In this document: in pieces, positions 11,601 through 18,920 of the stretch
How positions within the stretch are numbered: the stretch's first letter is position 1
How the letters are laid out: every line of letters begins with the position of its first letter
DNA from: CAZHRJ01 sp964534765
Lineage (GTDB): Bacteria; Lindowbacteria; 2-12-FULL-62-27
Assembly: GCA_964534765.1 (NCBI GenBank)
Contig: CAZHRJ010000006.1
Coordinates: 1 to 44,926 of the forward strand
Direction of reading: 5' to 3'
Length of the DNA stretch: 44,926 nucleotides
The notes under the pieces: generated by a model
What the model saw: the letters and a program-made list of their open reading frames with translations, nothing else
What the model was told of the DNA's origin: nothing
Databases searched by the model: none
Made by a program: the position numbers and the translations under genes

Positions 11601-12094
11601 TTTTCCTGGAGAGCGCGCAGCGCCACGCGGAATACGGCGATCAGGGGGTCTTGCCCACGCCGGTCTTTCTCTATGGGCTTAAGCCAGGTGAGGAGATCGA
11701 GCTGGACATTGAAAAGGGGAAGACATTGATCGTGAAGTATCTGGCCGTGTCGGAGCCGGACCACGAGGGTCGCCGGACTCTCTTTTTTGAGCTCAATGGC
11801 CAGCCGCGCGAAGTCGTGGTCATCGATCGCACGCTGGGCAGGGAAATCAAACGAAATCCCAGGGCTGATCCCGACAATCCCCGGCACGTCGCGGCGCCAA
11901 TGCCGGGACTGGTCGTCTCGCTGGCGGTCAAGGCCGGCGAGTCCGTCGTCAAGGACTCGCCGCTGGCGGCCATCCAGGCCATGAAGATGGAAACCACGCT
12001 CTACGCCCCCAGGAACGGAAAAGTCGCCTCGGTGCACGCGCGCGTTGGCAGCCGCGTAGAGGCCGGCGATTTGCTGATGGAATATGGCTCGTAA
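8633..12094 (+). CDS. pyc: Pyruvate carboxylase
   Basis: The 1153-residue protein has the complete single-chain layout of pyruvate carboxylase, which makes oxaloacetate from pyruvate, bicarbonate and ATP. Domains in order: biotin carboxylase (1-470; 'ILVANRGEIAIRIFRAA', ATP-grasp glycine loop 'FGGGGRGMRI', 'EMNPRLQVEHTVTE'); carboxyltransferase (about 540-820; 'TDTTLRDAHQSLLATRLRT', 'GIKDMAGLLKP', metal-site 'HLHTHDTNG'); the PYC_OADA/allosteric region (about 830-1060); and a biotin carrier domain with 'AMKME', biotin lysine near 1118. Length equals the family norm of about 1150. The ATG at 8633 has no Shine-Dalgarno sequence, so the message may be leaderless. The 3' end overlaps manC by 11 bp. 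Confidence 0.97.
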   Translation: MRQDERVRKILVANRGEIAIRIFRAATELGIRTVGIYSHEDRVSLHRQKCDEAYLVGKGREPVKAYLDTADILRIAQDCGAQAVHPGYGFLSENADFARAVRSAGMTFIGPSTDVLRLMGDKTLARRAAEKIGIPIIPGTARPATSLQAARKESKRIGFPLMIKAAFGGGGRGMRIIRTAAEFDVAFKEASREAASAFGSGLLFMERLVEHAKHIEVQILGDGRACVHLYERDCSVQRRHQKMVEIAPALTISPKLRDKLCESAVRLAKSVQYENAGTVEFLVEIDKSSGRGLHETCPYYFIEMNPRLQVEHTVTEMITDVDIVAAQIRIAAGESLADLGIRSQADISTRGYAIQCRITTEDPYNNFIPDHGRLAAYRSAAGFGIRLDGGNAFHGSLITPYYDSMLVKVTAHAAGFPSTVSKMARALAEFRIRGLRTNIPFLLNLLAHPKFQAGDFTTRFIEETPDLFKILPPRDRANRILRCVADIIVNGNPHVKGARRPAQVREPFRPKMRRAAAPDGFRQKWRRMGTEKFCDWILAHRPLLLTDTTLRDAHQSLLATRLRTIDMLRIAPAYARNVPGLFSLEIWGGATFDVAMRFLGEDPWERLEKLRGAVPNILFQMLLRGANAVGYTAYPDNVVKAFIRQSVKSGIDVFRIFDSLNNVSQMRRAIAAVRDAGGIAEGALCYTGDIDNPARAKFNLRYYVRLARELKHAGAHILGIKDMAGLLKPYAAHRLVRTLREEVHLPVHLHTHDTNGIQAATILKAADAGVDIADAAVAALSGLTSQPNLNSLVAALQRQSRDTGLPLDDLNDISQYWEDIRALYAPFESGLQSGTAQVYDHEIPGGQYSNLRPQAEEMGLGDRLYDLKKMYATVNRMFGDIVKVTPSSKVVGDMACFMLANNLTEKDILDRGRATAFPESVVGFFRGELGRPIGGFPKTLKDIILNGRKSLRSPRLPPANFSRIRAEIEKKLRRRIRETELLSYFMYPNIFLESAQRHAEYGDQGVLPTPVFLYGLKPGEEIELDIEKGKTLIVKYLAVSEPDHEGRRTLFFELNGQPREVVVIDRTLGREIKRNPRADPDNPRHVAAPMPGLVVSLAVKAGESVVKDSPLAAIQAMKMETTLYAPRNGKVASVHARVGSRVEAGDLLMEYGS

Positions 12095-13595
12095 ACCCAA
12101 CTCGCTTTTTGGCGTTGTCCTGGCCGGCGGCGGCGGCGCGCGGCTCTGGCCCGTCTCGAGAGAACACTTCCCCAAACAGTTTCTCAGCGTTGGCGGAAAA
12201 TGGAGTCTCTTTCAACGGACTTTGATGCGCCTTCTGCCCGCTGTTTCGGCCGGGCAATGTCTGGTCGTGACCAACCGGCAGATCGACCTCGAAATTAAAT
12301 CGCAAATTCTAGCCCTGCGATCGCTCTTCCCCGGTGTTTCCCGCCATCGCGATCGCACACCCATTCGGATATTGAAAGAACCCCGCGGGCGGAACACGGC
12401 GGCGGCGGTCGGGATTGCCGCTTTGCTTGTCCGCAGACTCGATCCGGACGGCATCATGGCGGTTTTGCCTGCGGACCATCTCATCTTAAAGGAAGCCCGC
12501 TTCTTGCGGCTGCTCGCTTTTTCGCAGCAAGTGGCGCGTGAAAATAAAATGGTGACGTTTGGCATCACGCCCGACCGGCCCGAAACCGGATACGGATACA
12601 TTCAGATCGGCCCGGCCACGGTTCGTCGGGCGGGCTGCGCGGCGCATGCGGCGAGACGCTTTGTCGAAAAACCGGATCTGAAAAGGGCCAGACACTATCT
12701 GGCCCGCGGCGGATATGTGTGGAACAGCGGGATTTTTGTCTGGAAGGCGGCTGTGATTCTCGACGAAATCCGACGGTGGATGCCGCCTCTCCACTCGGCC
12801 CTCCGTGAAATTGACCGCGCCATCGGGACGGACCAGGAAGAGGAAGTGGTTCGAAGGGTCTATGACCGGATCGAATCGATTTCGATCGATTACGGCGTTC
12901 TCGAGCGGTCCGACCGGGTTGCGGTTGTTCCCGCGGACATCGGATGGTCCGACGTTGGCGACTGGGCGGCAGTGTATCGCCTGTCGCCACGGGACCGCCA
13001 TGGGAATGTGCGGGAAGGCCCCGCGATAATGATCGACAATGAAAACGCCATGGTCATTTCCAAAAAGCGTTTCGTCGCGGCCGTCGGGTTGAAGGATCTC
13101 ATGGTCATCGATACTCCCGACGCGCTCCTGGTTTGCCGGAAAGACCGGACGCAGGATGTGAAAAAAATCGTGGGTCAGCTCAAGTCCAGTGGGTCGACCC
13201 TGCATCTTATGCCGACGCTGGTCCGTCGGCCGTGGGGGACATACGAGGTGCTCCAGATCGCGCCCACGTTTCAGGTCAAACGGCTGGTCGTCAGCCCGGG
13301 GGCGTCGATCAGTCTGCAGTACCACCAGCGCCGCAGCGAACACTGGGTGGTTGTGTCGGGACGGGCGCGGGTCACTCGTGGAAAAAAGGGTTTTATCCTC
13401 AGAAAAAATGAGAGTACTTTCATACCCCCGAAAATGGCCCATGCGCTCGCCAATGGATCGGCCGAACCGCTTGAGGTTATCGAAGTTCAGAGTGGAAGAT
13501 ATCTGGGAGAGGATGATATCGTCCGGTTTCATGACCGCTACGGCCGGTGCGATCCAGACCCGCCGATCAGCGCGAAAATTGGAGGCCTCCCATGA
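12084..13595 (+). CDS. manC: Mannose-1-phosphate guanylyltransferase/mannose-6-phosphate isomerase (ManC/AlgA type)
   Basis: This 503-residue type II enzyme makes GDP-mannose. The N-terminal nucleotidyltransferase has 'GVVLAGGGGARLWPVSRE' (residues about 9-26) followed by 'FPKQFL', the substrate motif 'FVEKPD' near 193 and 'WNSGIFVW' near 213. The C-terminal cupin (from about 380) has 'RPWGTYEVL' and 'SLQYHQRRSEHWVVVSGRA', the metal and mannose-6-phosphate isomerase signature. The ATG lies within the last codons of pyc, and its TGA overlaps the ATG of the sulfatase-like gene, so the three are likely co-transcribed. GDP-mannose would feed surface polysaccharide synthesis; the glycosyltransferases are not in the window. 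Confidence 0.94.
   Translation: MARKPNSLFGVVLAGGGGARLWPVSREHFPKQFLSVGGKWSLFQRTLMRLLPAVSAGQCLVVTNRQIDLEIKSQILALRSLFPGVSRHRDRTPIRILKEPRGRNTAAAVGIAALLVRRLDPDGIMAVLPADHLILKEARFLRLLAFSQQVARENKMVTFGITPDRPETGYGYIQIGPATVRRAGCAAHAARRFVEKPDLKRARHYLARGGYVWNSGIFVWKAAVILDEIRRWMPPLHSALREIDRAIGTDQEEEVVRRVYDRIESISIDYGVLERSDRVAVVPADIGWSDVGDWAAVYRLSPRDRHGNVREGPAIMIDNENAMVISKKRFVAAVGLKDLMVIDTPDALLVCRKDRTQDVKKIVGQLKSSGSTLHLMPTLVRRPWGTYEVLQIAPTFQVKRLVVSPGASISLQYHQRRSEHWVVVSGRARVTRGKKGFILRKNESTFIPPKMAHALANGSAEPLEVIEVQSGRYLGEDDIVRFHDRYGRCDPDPPISAKIGGLP
13581..13585 (+). promoter_or_regulatory. Shine-Dalgarno sequence for the sulfatase-like gene
   Basis: GGAGG ends 6 bases before the ATG at 13592. It decides against the in-frame ATG at 13547, which lies inside manC. 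Confidence 0.7.
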
Positions 13596-15334
13596 AAAAT
13601 ACACTGTTGGTTCTCATTCTCTTTATCGCCGTCGTCCTCGCCTACGCCGCCTTTCGACCGGTTCATTCGCCTAAGGACGAAATTCTCGCGCGGGCCAAGG
13701 CGATGAACCCCTATAACATTTTATACATTACGTCCGAAAGCTTCAACTTTCGGCATCTGGGATGTTACGGATATCCCAAACCGACCTCCCCGACCGTCGA
13801 CCGGCTGGCCAGAGAGGGAATTCTATTCAAGCAGATGATTAACGCCTCCGCGTGGACAAACGAGAGTCTGGTCTCTATCTTCACCTCACTTGAGTCGGGC
13901 ATCCACCAGGTGATCAGCCGATCCCGCAATATCGACCCCGGATGGTACACCCCATTCGAAATTTTGCGGGATCTGGGTTATTCCGTCCCGCGTCTCCAGG
14001 GATTTCAGGGAGACCAGAACCACAGTTTTCTGGGATTTGACGATGGCGAGTTTAGGCCGCGGTTTGATTGGTTCGACCGGCAAAGCGGCAAGGTCCCCCA
14101 GCCCTTTTTTGTCTGGTGGCACGCGTTGCCCACGCATCTGCCTTACGACGCTCCGGACACCTATGGGAAGATGTTTTTTCAGGAATCGATGATCAAGTCC
14201 GAGGCGAGCCGCCAGCGGATCGCGCGGGTAAAGAAGGACTCGGTCATCTACAAATCCTCAATCAGTTTTCAGCCGGAGGACGTCGAGGCCATCTCAGCCC
14301 TCTATGACGCCGAAATCCGGCAGTTCGACGATTTCGTCCTGAACGCCATTGAAACGTTGAAGCGGGAAGGTCTCGATAAAAACACGATCGTCCTGATCGG
14401 ATGTGATCATGGCGAGGAGATCATGGAGCATGGCCATGTGGGCCACAGCTCCACCACCGGAGCCGGGCACATGTTCGATGAGCTCGTCCATGTCCCCTTC
14501 ATCATGTGGTGTCCACCGCTTTTGCCTCAGGGCAGGGTTATCGAGGCGCAAATGAGAGCCATTGACATCATGCCGACTCTCTTCGAATTGATCGGCGTGC
14601 CCTTGCCTTCCTATTTCCGTGGCCAATCGATGTTGGGCATCATTCGCGGAACCGTTCCGGCTCAGGATCGTATCGCGTTCGCCCAGACTTCCAAATACGG
14701 ATACGGCGAGCCGGATCCGTTCAACATTCTCGATTTCATTTATTGTGTCCGGACTCCGGAGTGGAAGTTCGTCACGCACGTTTCGAACAAGGAGCCGCAA
14801 CGGGAGGAGCTATACCAGCTCCAGTCCGACCCCCTGGAGCAGAAAAACGTGCTGGATCAGAATCCAAAAATCGCCAACGATCTGAGGGTCAGACTGACCG
14901 CGCAGCTCCTTGAATACAATACTGTCCGGCCACCCGCAATCGACGTACCAGTCGCTCAATCCCCACTCGAAAAAATCAAGGATTTCTTCGGTATCCCGAT
15001 CGCGCCCTATGATTTCTCAGCCGTTCCAAGTCCCAGGTGGATTCATCCAAAAGACGGCCTACCCTGGACATACGCCTCAACCGCCGGTCTCATCCGGCTT
15101 GAGTGGGAGGGTTTAAAAGATTGTCCCTATGTGATCGAGTACGAGTTAGGGGAGGGCGACTATCATCTCAAGAGTGAGATAAATGTGCAGGGCAACATCC
15201 TGGATTTTGGCACCTTCAGTCAGAGTTATTGGACCACCTATCTTGTCGTTCGCAATCCCTTCAAATTGCGGGTCTCCCCCGCCCGTATCCCCCGTGACTG
15301 GAGCGCCTGGACCACATTCCGCTTTGAACCATAG
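13592..15334 (+). CDS. Membrane-anchored alkaline-phosphatase-superfamily (sulfatase-like) hydrolase/transferase
   Basis: I start this 580-residue protein at the ATG at 13592, preceded by GGAGG at 13581-13585 and overlapping the manC stop (ATGA). Residues 4-20 are one N-terminal anchor helix, so the catalytic domain faces outward. The sulfatase core is clear: 'NILYITSESFNFRHLGCYGY' at about 42-61, 'LIGCDHGEEIMEHGHVGH' near 270 and a late 'EELYQLQSDPLEQKN'. The C/S-x-P-S-R formylglycine motif is absent; the equivalent position reads 'AWTNESLVSIFTSLESG', with Thr89 the probable nucleophile. That pattern is shared with phosphoglycerol or phosphoethanolamine transferase-like members and non-classical sulfatases. 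Acting on a surface glycan or lipid is inference from the anchor and from manC. Confidence 0.85.
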   Translation: MKNTLLVLILFIAVVLAYAAFRPVHSPKDEILARAKAMNPYNILYITSESFNFRHLGCYGYPKPTSPTVDRLAREGILFKQMINASAWTNESLVSIFTSLESGIHQVISRSRNIDPGWYTPFEILRDLGYSVPRLQGFQGDQNHSFLGFDDGEFRPRFDWFDRQSGKVPQPFFVWWHALPTHLPYDAPDTYGKMFFQESMIKSEASRQRIARVKKDSVIYKSSISFQPEDVEAISALYDAEIRQFDDFVLNAIETLKREGLDKNTIVLIGCDHGEEIMEHGHVGHSSTTGAGHMFDELVHVPFIMWCPPLLPQGRVIEAQMRAIDIMPTLFELIGVPLPSYFRGQSMLGIIRGTVPAQDRIAFAQTSKYGYGEPDPFNILDFIYCVRTPEWKFVTHVSNKEPQREELYQLQSDPLEQKNVLDQNPKIANDLRVRLTAQLLEYNTVRPPAIDVPVAQSPLEKIKDFFGIPIAPYDFSAVPSPRWIHPKDGLPWTYASTAGLIRLEWEGLKDCPYVIEYELGEGDYHLKSEINVQGNILDFGTFSQSYWTTYLVVRNPFKLRVSPARIPRDWSAWTTFRFEP

Positions 15335-15373
15335 ACCATGGCTGCCAAGGATCCAATTAGGGCCGCCACCCCT

Positions 15374-15399
15374 CCAAATGGGGCCGCCAAATGGGGCCG
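15374..15399. repeat. 13-bp perfect tandem duplication at the left tip of the RAYT element
   Basis: CCAAATGGGGCCG occurs twice in a row (15374-15386 and 15387-15399). The second copy runs into the left inverted repeat, so the duplication may mark a duplicated element tip or the insertion event. Confidence 0.8.
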
Positions 15400-16333
15400 G
15401 GTATTGACATTATTGACATTTAAAATAGGGTCTGAATCATGGCCAGACCAGTCAGGATCGATGTGGAGGATCAGTGGTACCATGTGATCGCACGTGGTCA
15501 GCGAGGCGAATCACTTTTTATGGACAAGGCCGATTATTATCAGTATTTGAGGGAATTACAAAACGCCTTGGCACGCCGCGGGAGTGAGTTGGGCGCATAC
15601 TGTTTGATGACCAATCATATCCATCTTCTGATCTATCGTGGGATCCATAGTCTTGCCAGCCTGATGCAGCTCGTCCATTCCAGGTATGGCCGATATTTCA
15701 ATCTGCGCCATCGGAAAAAAGGATATGTCTTTCAGGGACGCTACAAGTCATTTTTGATATTGGACGATCGGTATTTGACGGCGGTATTGCGATACATTCA
15801 CCTCAATCCTGTCGATGCGGGGATGGTTCGACGAGTCGAGGCTTACCGATGGAGTTCGGATGGGTATTATCGGGGAGTGAAACGTGGCGGATGGATAAAA
15901 ATCACCTGTGTGCCGGGATTTAGGGGAGAAACCGGAGCCAAACGGTATCGGGAGTTGATGGATGAAGAACTTGGGAAAATGCCGCCGAAATTTAAGGTTT
16001 TCATTGGGGAAGAGGGAATGGAGAGCCGCCTTGAGCGCAGAAAGGGAGGGCGGCCAAGGGGTAGATGGCGAGAAAGACGTGGCGTCGCCGACGTTTGGAT
16101 GCAAGCCGATAGACTGGTTCGAAAGGAAGGATATCGATTAGAAAAAATGCGAGAGATAGCCAAGAGGTCCGATGAATCACGAATGAGACAAAAAATCATG
16201 GCCCGGCTATATAAAGAGGGGTATTCGCCGAGTGCGATAGCGCGGCTTTTTGGCCTGACTCCCAGCGCCGTCTTTCGCGCCCACGAGCGTGTATGAAATG
16301 TCAATAATGTCAATACCCGGCCCCTTTTGGGGG
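15384..16333. mobile_element. REP-associated transposase element with 38-bp inverted ends
   Basis: The transposase gene is bracketed by inverted repeats. Bases 15393-15421 are the exact reverse complement of 16296-16324 (29 bp), and the match continues outward nine more bases with two mismatches (15384-15392 against 16325-16333). Inside each end the 9-mer TATTGACAT is repeated in tandem. Classical IS200/IS605 and RAYT units rely on hairpins rather than long terminal inverted repeats, so the layout is notable. The element lies between the sulfatase-like gene and the namZ-like gene, and its right end supplies the first codons of the latter. I see no flanking target duplication. Confidence 0.8.
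15439..16296 (+). CDS. REP-associated tyrosine transposase (Y1/HUH family, RAYT) with C-terminal HTH
   Basis: The 285-residue protein is a Y1 transposase: 'WYHVIARGQRGESLF' near the start, HUH motif His60-Ile-His62 in 'MTNHIHLL', and 'VLRYIHLNPVDAGMV' with Tyr119 as the likely catalytic tyrosine. After about residue 165 comes a basic linker and then a helix-turn-helix like the DnaA C-terminal domain ('SPSAIARLFGLTPSAVFRA'), a known add-on in this group. AGGG lies about nine bases before the ATG. The gene is visibly less GC-rich than its neighbours, a sign of recent arrival. It appears intact, so it may still act on its own ends or on related repeats elsewhere. Confidence 0.93.
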   Translation: MARPVRIDVEDQWYHVIARGQRGESLFMDKADYYQYLRELQNALARRGSELGAYCLMTNHIHLLIYRGIHSLASLMQLVHSRYGRYFNLRHRKKGYVFQGRYKSFLILDDRYLTAVLRYIHLNPVDAGMVRRVEAYRWSSDGYYRGVKRGGWIKITCVPGFRGETGAKRYRELMDEELGKMPPKFKVFIGEEGMESRLERRKGGRPRGRWRERRGVADVWMQADRLVRKEGYRLEKMREIAKRSDESRMRQKIMARLYKEGYSPSAIARLFGLTPSAVFRAHERV

Positions 16334-17575
16334 TTTCGCGGGGGGGTGGCGGTGTGTTGTGTGGCGGCAATTTTTTGGGCGGGATGCGGACGGGGGAGGC
16401 CCGCAGGGGGGGGGGGGGTTGCGGTGCAGTTGGGGATCGAGGTTCTGCTGGAGAATCCGAAACTTGTGCTCCAGGACCAACGGGTAGGATTGCTGACGCA
16501 CGCGGCGGGCGTGGATAAAGATCTTCGGGCATCGGTGGATCTCATGGCGAATCATGCCGATGTCCGGCTGAGGGCGCTTTTTTCTCCGGAACACGGCATC
16601 CGCGGGTCTGCGGCGGCCGGGGAAAAGATCACAGGAGAGACAGAACCGGTTACCGGACTGCCTGTGCGATCCCTCTATGGGAAAACCAAAAAGCCGACGC
16701 CGGAGATGCTCGCTGATGTCGATGTTCTCGTCATTGACCTGCAGGACATCGGATCTCGCAGCTACACCTATATCTCAACGCTGTATTACACCATGCAGGC
16801 AGCGGCCGAAAACGGGAAACGGGTCATCGTGTGCGACCGGCCCAATCCGATGGGGGGTCGCACGGTCGACGGCCCGATTCTGGAGCCCGCATTCCGATCG
16901 TTTATCGGCGTCGCTCCGATCCCTGTGGTTCACGGCATGACGATCGGGGAACTCGCCTGGTATTTCAACCAGGAACAGAATATTGCCTGCAACCTCACGG
17001 TGATTCCCATGCGCGGCTGGAAACGAACGATGCTTTTTCCGGCCACCGGACTATACTGGGTGCCAACATCCCCGCACATTCCAACGCCTGAGAGCGCCCT
17101 GCTCTATCCCATTACCGGCCTCATCGGCGAGATGGGAACACTTTCGGAAGGCGTGGGTACGCCGATGCCCTTTCATCTGGTCGGCGCCCCCTGGATGGAC
17201 GGCCGGAAACTCCGCGATGCTTTGCCATCGCTGCCCGGCGTTGCGTTTCGACCCCTGACGGTGAAACCGTTTTATTTCCGGTACGCGGGAGAGGAAGTGC
17301 ATGGCGTGCAGATTTTCGTCCACGATCCACTCCGGTACCGTCCCGTGCATACAGCGATTCACCTCCTCTGCCAGATCCGCGCACTCTGGCCCGATCAGCT
17401 GAAATGGCATCCGGCAGACCGGCCCGATCAACTCCAGAACGTCGATTCGGCCTGGGGCAATGACCGAATCCGCCGCATGATCGCCGATGGCCGGCCCGCA
17501 GAAGAGGTCATATCGACCTACCAGGACGACCTGAAACAGTTTTTAAATAGACGAAAAAAGTACTTGATGTACTGA
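16307..17575 (+). CDS. NamZ-like exo-beta-N-acetylmuramidase (DUF1343) lipoprotein
   Basis: DUF1343 proteins such as NamZ remove terminal N-acetylmuramic acid from peptidoglycan fragments. Family motifs: 'QRVGLLTHAAGVD', 'LFSPEHGIRG', 'DVLVIDLQDIGSRSYTYIS', 'VCDRPNPMGG' and 'SEGVGTPMPFHLVGAPW'. The N-terminus is a lipoprotein signal ending in 'FWAGC', so the enzyme should sit on a membrane. The start is uncertain: candidate ATGs at 16298 and 16307 and a GTG at 16289 lie in or beside the right repeat of the transposase element, so insertion has replaced the original 5' end. Just after the lipid-anchored Cys, 16406-16418 is a run of 13 G residues encoding four glycines, where slippage could switch the frame. 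The next gene starts 1 bp after its stop. Confidence 0.9.
   Translation: MSIPGPFWGFRGGVAVCCVAAIFWAGCGRGRPAGGGGVAVQLGIEVLLENPKLVLQDQRVGLLTHAAGVDKDLRASVDLMANHADVRLRALFSPEHGIRGSAAAGEKITGETEPVTGLPVRSLYGKTKKPTPEMLADVDVLVIDLQDIGSRSYTYISTLYYTMQAAAENGKRVIVCDRPNPMGGRTVDGPILEPAFRSFIGVAPIPVVHGMTIGELAWYFNQEQNIACNLTVIPMRGWKRTMLFPATGLYWVPTSPHIPTPESALLYPITGLIGEMGTLSEGVGTPMPFHLVGAPWMDGRKLRDALPSLPGVAFRPLTVKPFYFRYAGEEVHGVQIFVHDPLRYRPVHTAIHLLCQIRALWPDQLKWHPADRPDQLQNVDSAWGNDRIRRMIADGRPAEEVISTYQDDLKQFLNRRKKYLMY
16406..16418 (+). repeat. G13 homopolymer inside the namZ-like gene
   Basis: Thirteen consecutive G residues lie directly after the lipoprotein signal region. Any one- or two-base change in the tract would shift the whole catalytic domain out of frame. 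Confidence 0.9.
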
Positions 17576-17576
17576 G

Positions 17577-18902
17577 ATGCTCAACCAGGTCGAGTACTAC
17601 CGCAATCCCGCCGTCCGGCGATTGATCGGGGAATTTGTCGAAACCGCCAGCTACTTGGTGGGATACGGCGAGTCGGAACTCTGGCGCGGCAATGCGAAGG
17701 GATTCTACGCGACTGGTGTTTCCGGTCTGTCCCGGATGCTTGATCGGGGGCTGGATGTGCTGACCTGTTTGCAGCAATCCGACGCCACGCCGGGACTGCT
17801 GGACATCGAATACTATAATCCCCGGTATCCCGGCGAGGCGCATCTCAATCCCGACCGCGTTTTTCGCCTGCTGGAGCCATTCTACGAAATCATCCTCGGC
17901 GTCTACCGGCGGTATCGACTTCCAGTGCTGTCAGTGGTGACAGGCCAGGGCTATCATTTCTGGACACGATTTCCCTTTGGACCGCGCCACCGGGAGATGG
18001 AGGATCTGGGCCGTCTGGAGCCGAGCTTGGCGGCTGCGTACGCGCGACGCCGGATTCCAAGACAAACCGCTCTGGGATTTTCAGGAATGGGCCGGCTGCA
18101 ACTTTTTTTGGCCGGCGAAATCATCCGGGATATTTCGGAGGGTCGCCGCGCGGGCAAGAAAATCTTGCCAGTTTATTTTTCCGACATCCACCCGCCCCTG
18201 GGCCGGGAGGCGATCTCGATCGATCTCACATCCTATGCCGATCCGATCTACATGCGTGACGTCCGGGTACCGTTTTCGTCGTACCAGAAACATAGAGTGC
18301 AGGTGGACAAGGTCGGCGCAAGAAACGCGCACCGGATCCCGGTGGAGATTTTGATCCCCCGGCATCGTCCGGGCTCGCTTGATCTCGACCTTCGGGAGTG
18401 TCTGAGGCTCCGCCGGCATTTCCGCGCCGCGGCGTCCCTGGCCGAGCGCGTGCCCCATGGGCATCCGCCGGACGGCACGAACGGCTGGATGAGAGTGATC
18501 AGCGCCTATCGTGAATCGCGCATAGGCGCGTTCTTTTATCATTTTGACCAGGGCGCCCGAATGCTTCCGAAACTTTCCTATCGCCATCTGCCGCCCTGTA
18601 TCCGCCACGCGCTGAACCCGTCGGAGCTGCTGGAACCGACCCAGGTCCAGGCCGCCGTCCGGGTTCTGGATCAGATGGGATACCATCCGAAACAGATCGC
18701 CGAATTTATTTATCGAAAGTACCGCCGGGTGCCGTTTGGGCATTATAACGCGCAGAGGCGGGCCTATTTTTGGGTGGAAAGCTACGCCGCGTTGATCCAC
18801 GCGGGACTGGATCGAAAATGGGATTTAACCTGCCGGGATCACCAGCGCCGCGACCGCTGCGTCAAACCCAACTGCGGCTGGAATCTGGCCCTGTATCGCT
18901 GA
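17577..18902 (+). CDS. Probable PrimPol: archaeo-eukaryotic primase domain fused to a PriL-like cysteine domain
   Basis: The 441-residue protein carries what I read as the three motifs of the archaeo-eukaryotic primase superfamily: acidic pair Asp76-Ile-Glu78 in 'LLDIEYYN', the 'TGQGYHFW' turn with His127 (compare SGRGxH), and Asp216 in 'ISIDLTSYAD' followed by 'VRVPFSSYQKH', like the R-x-P-x-S-x-x-x-K stretch of PriS. The C-terminal third starts with 'HLPPCIRHAL' and a helical region ('QVQAAVRVLDQMGYHPKQIAEFIY'), and ends with 'LTCRDHQRRDRCVKPNCGW'. Cys341, 419, 428 and 433 fit the four-cysteine [4Fe-4S] layout of the PriL C-terminal domain. No helicase or nuclease lies beside it. It follows the namZ-like gene by 1 bp. 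Superfamily assignment is from motifs only and has not been tested by search. Confidence 0.6.
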   Translation: MLNQVEYYRNPAVRRLIGEFVETASYLVGYGESELWRGNAKGFYATGVSGLSRMLDRGLDVLTCLQQSDATPGLLDIEYYNPRYPGEAHLNPDRVFRLLEPFYEIILGVYRRYRLPVLSVVTGQGYHFWTRFPFGPRHREMEDLGRLEPSLAAAYARRRIPRQTALGFSGMGRLQLFLAGEIIRDISEGRRAGKKILPVYFSDIHPPLGREAISIDLTSYADPIYMRDVRVPFSSYQKHRVQVDKVGARNAHRIPVEILIPRHRPGSLDLDLRECLRLRRHFRAAASLAERVPHGHPPDGTNGWMRVISAYRESRIGAFFYHFDQGARMLPKLSYRHLPPCIRHALNPSELLEPTQVQAAVRVLDQMGYHPKQIAEFIYRKYRRVPFGHYNAQRRAYFWVESYAALIHAGLDRKWDLTCRDHQRRDRCVKPNCGWNLALYR

Positions 18903-18920
18903 GTCTATGCAATCCCTGGT

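Noticed and set aside
10427..12175. A 582-codon minus-strand open frame opposite pyruvate carboxylase
   Set aside because: It is a shadow of the GC-rich pyc codons. The plus strand has all pyruvate carboxylase motifs, and the minus-strand translation is Arg/Pro/His-rich with none.
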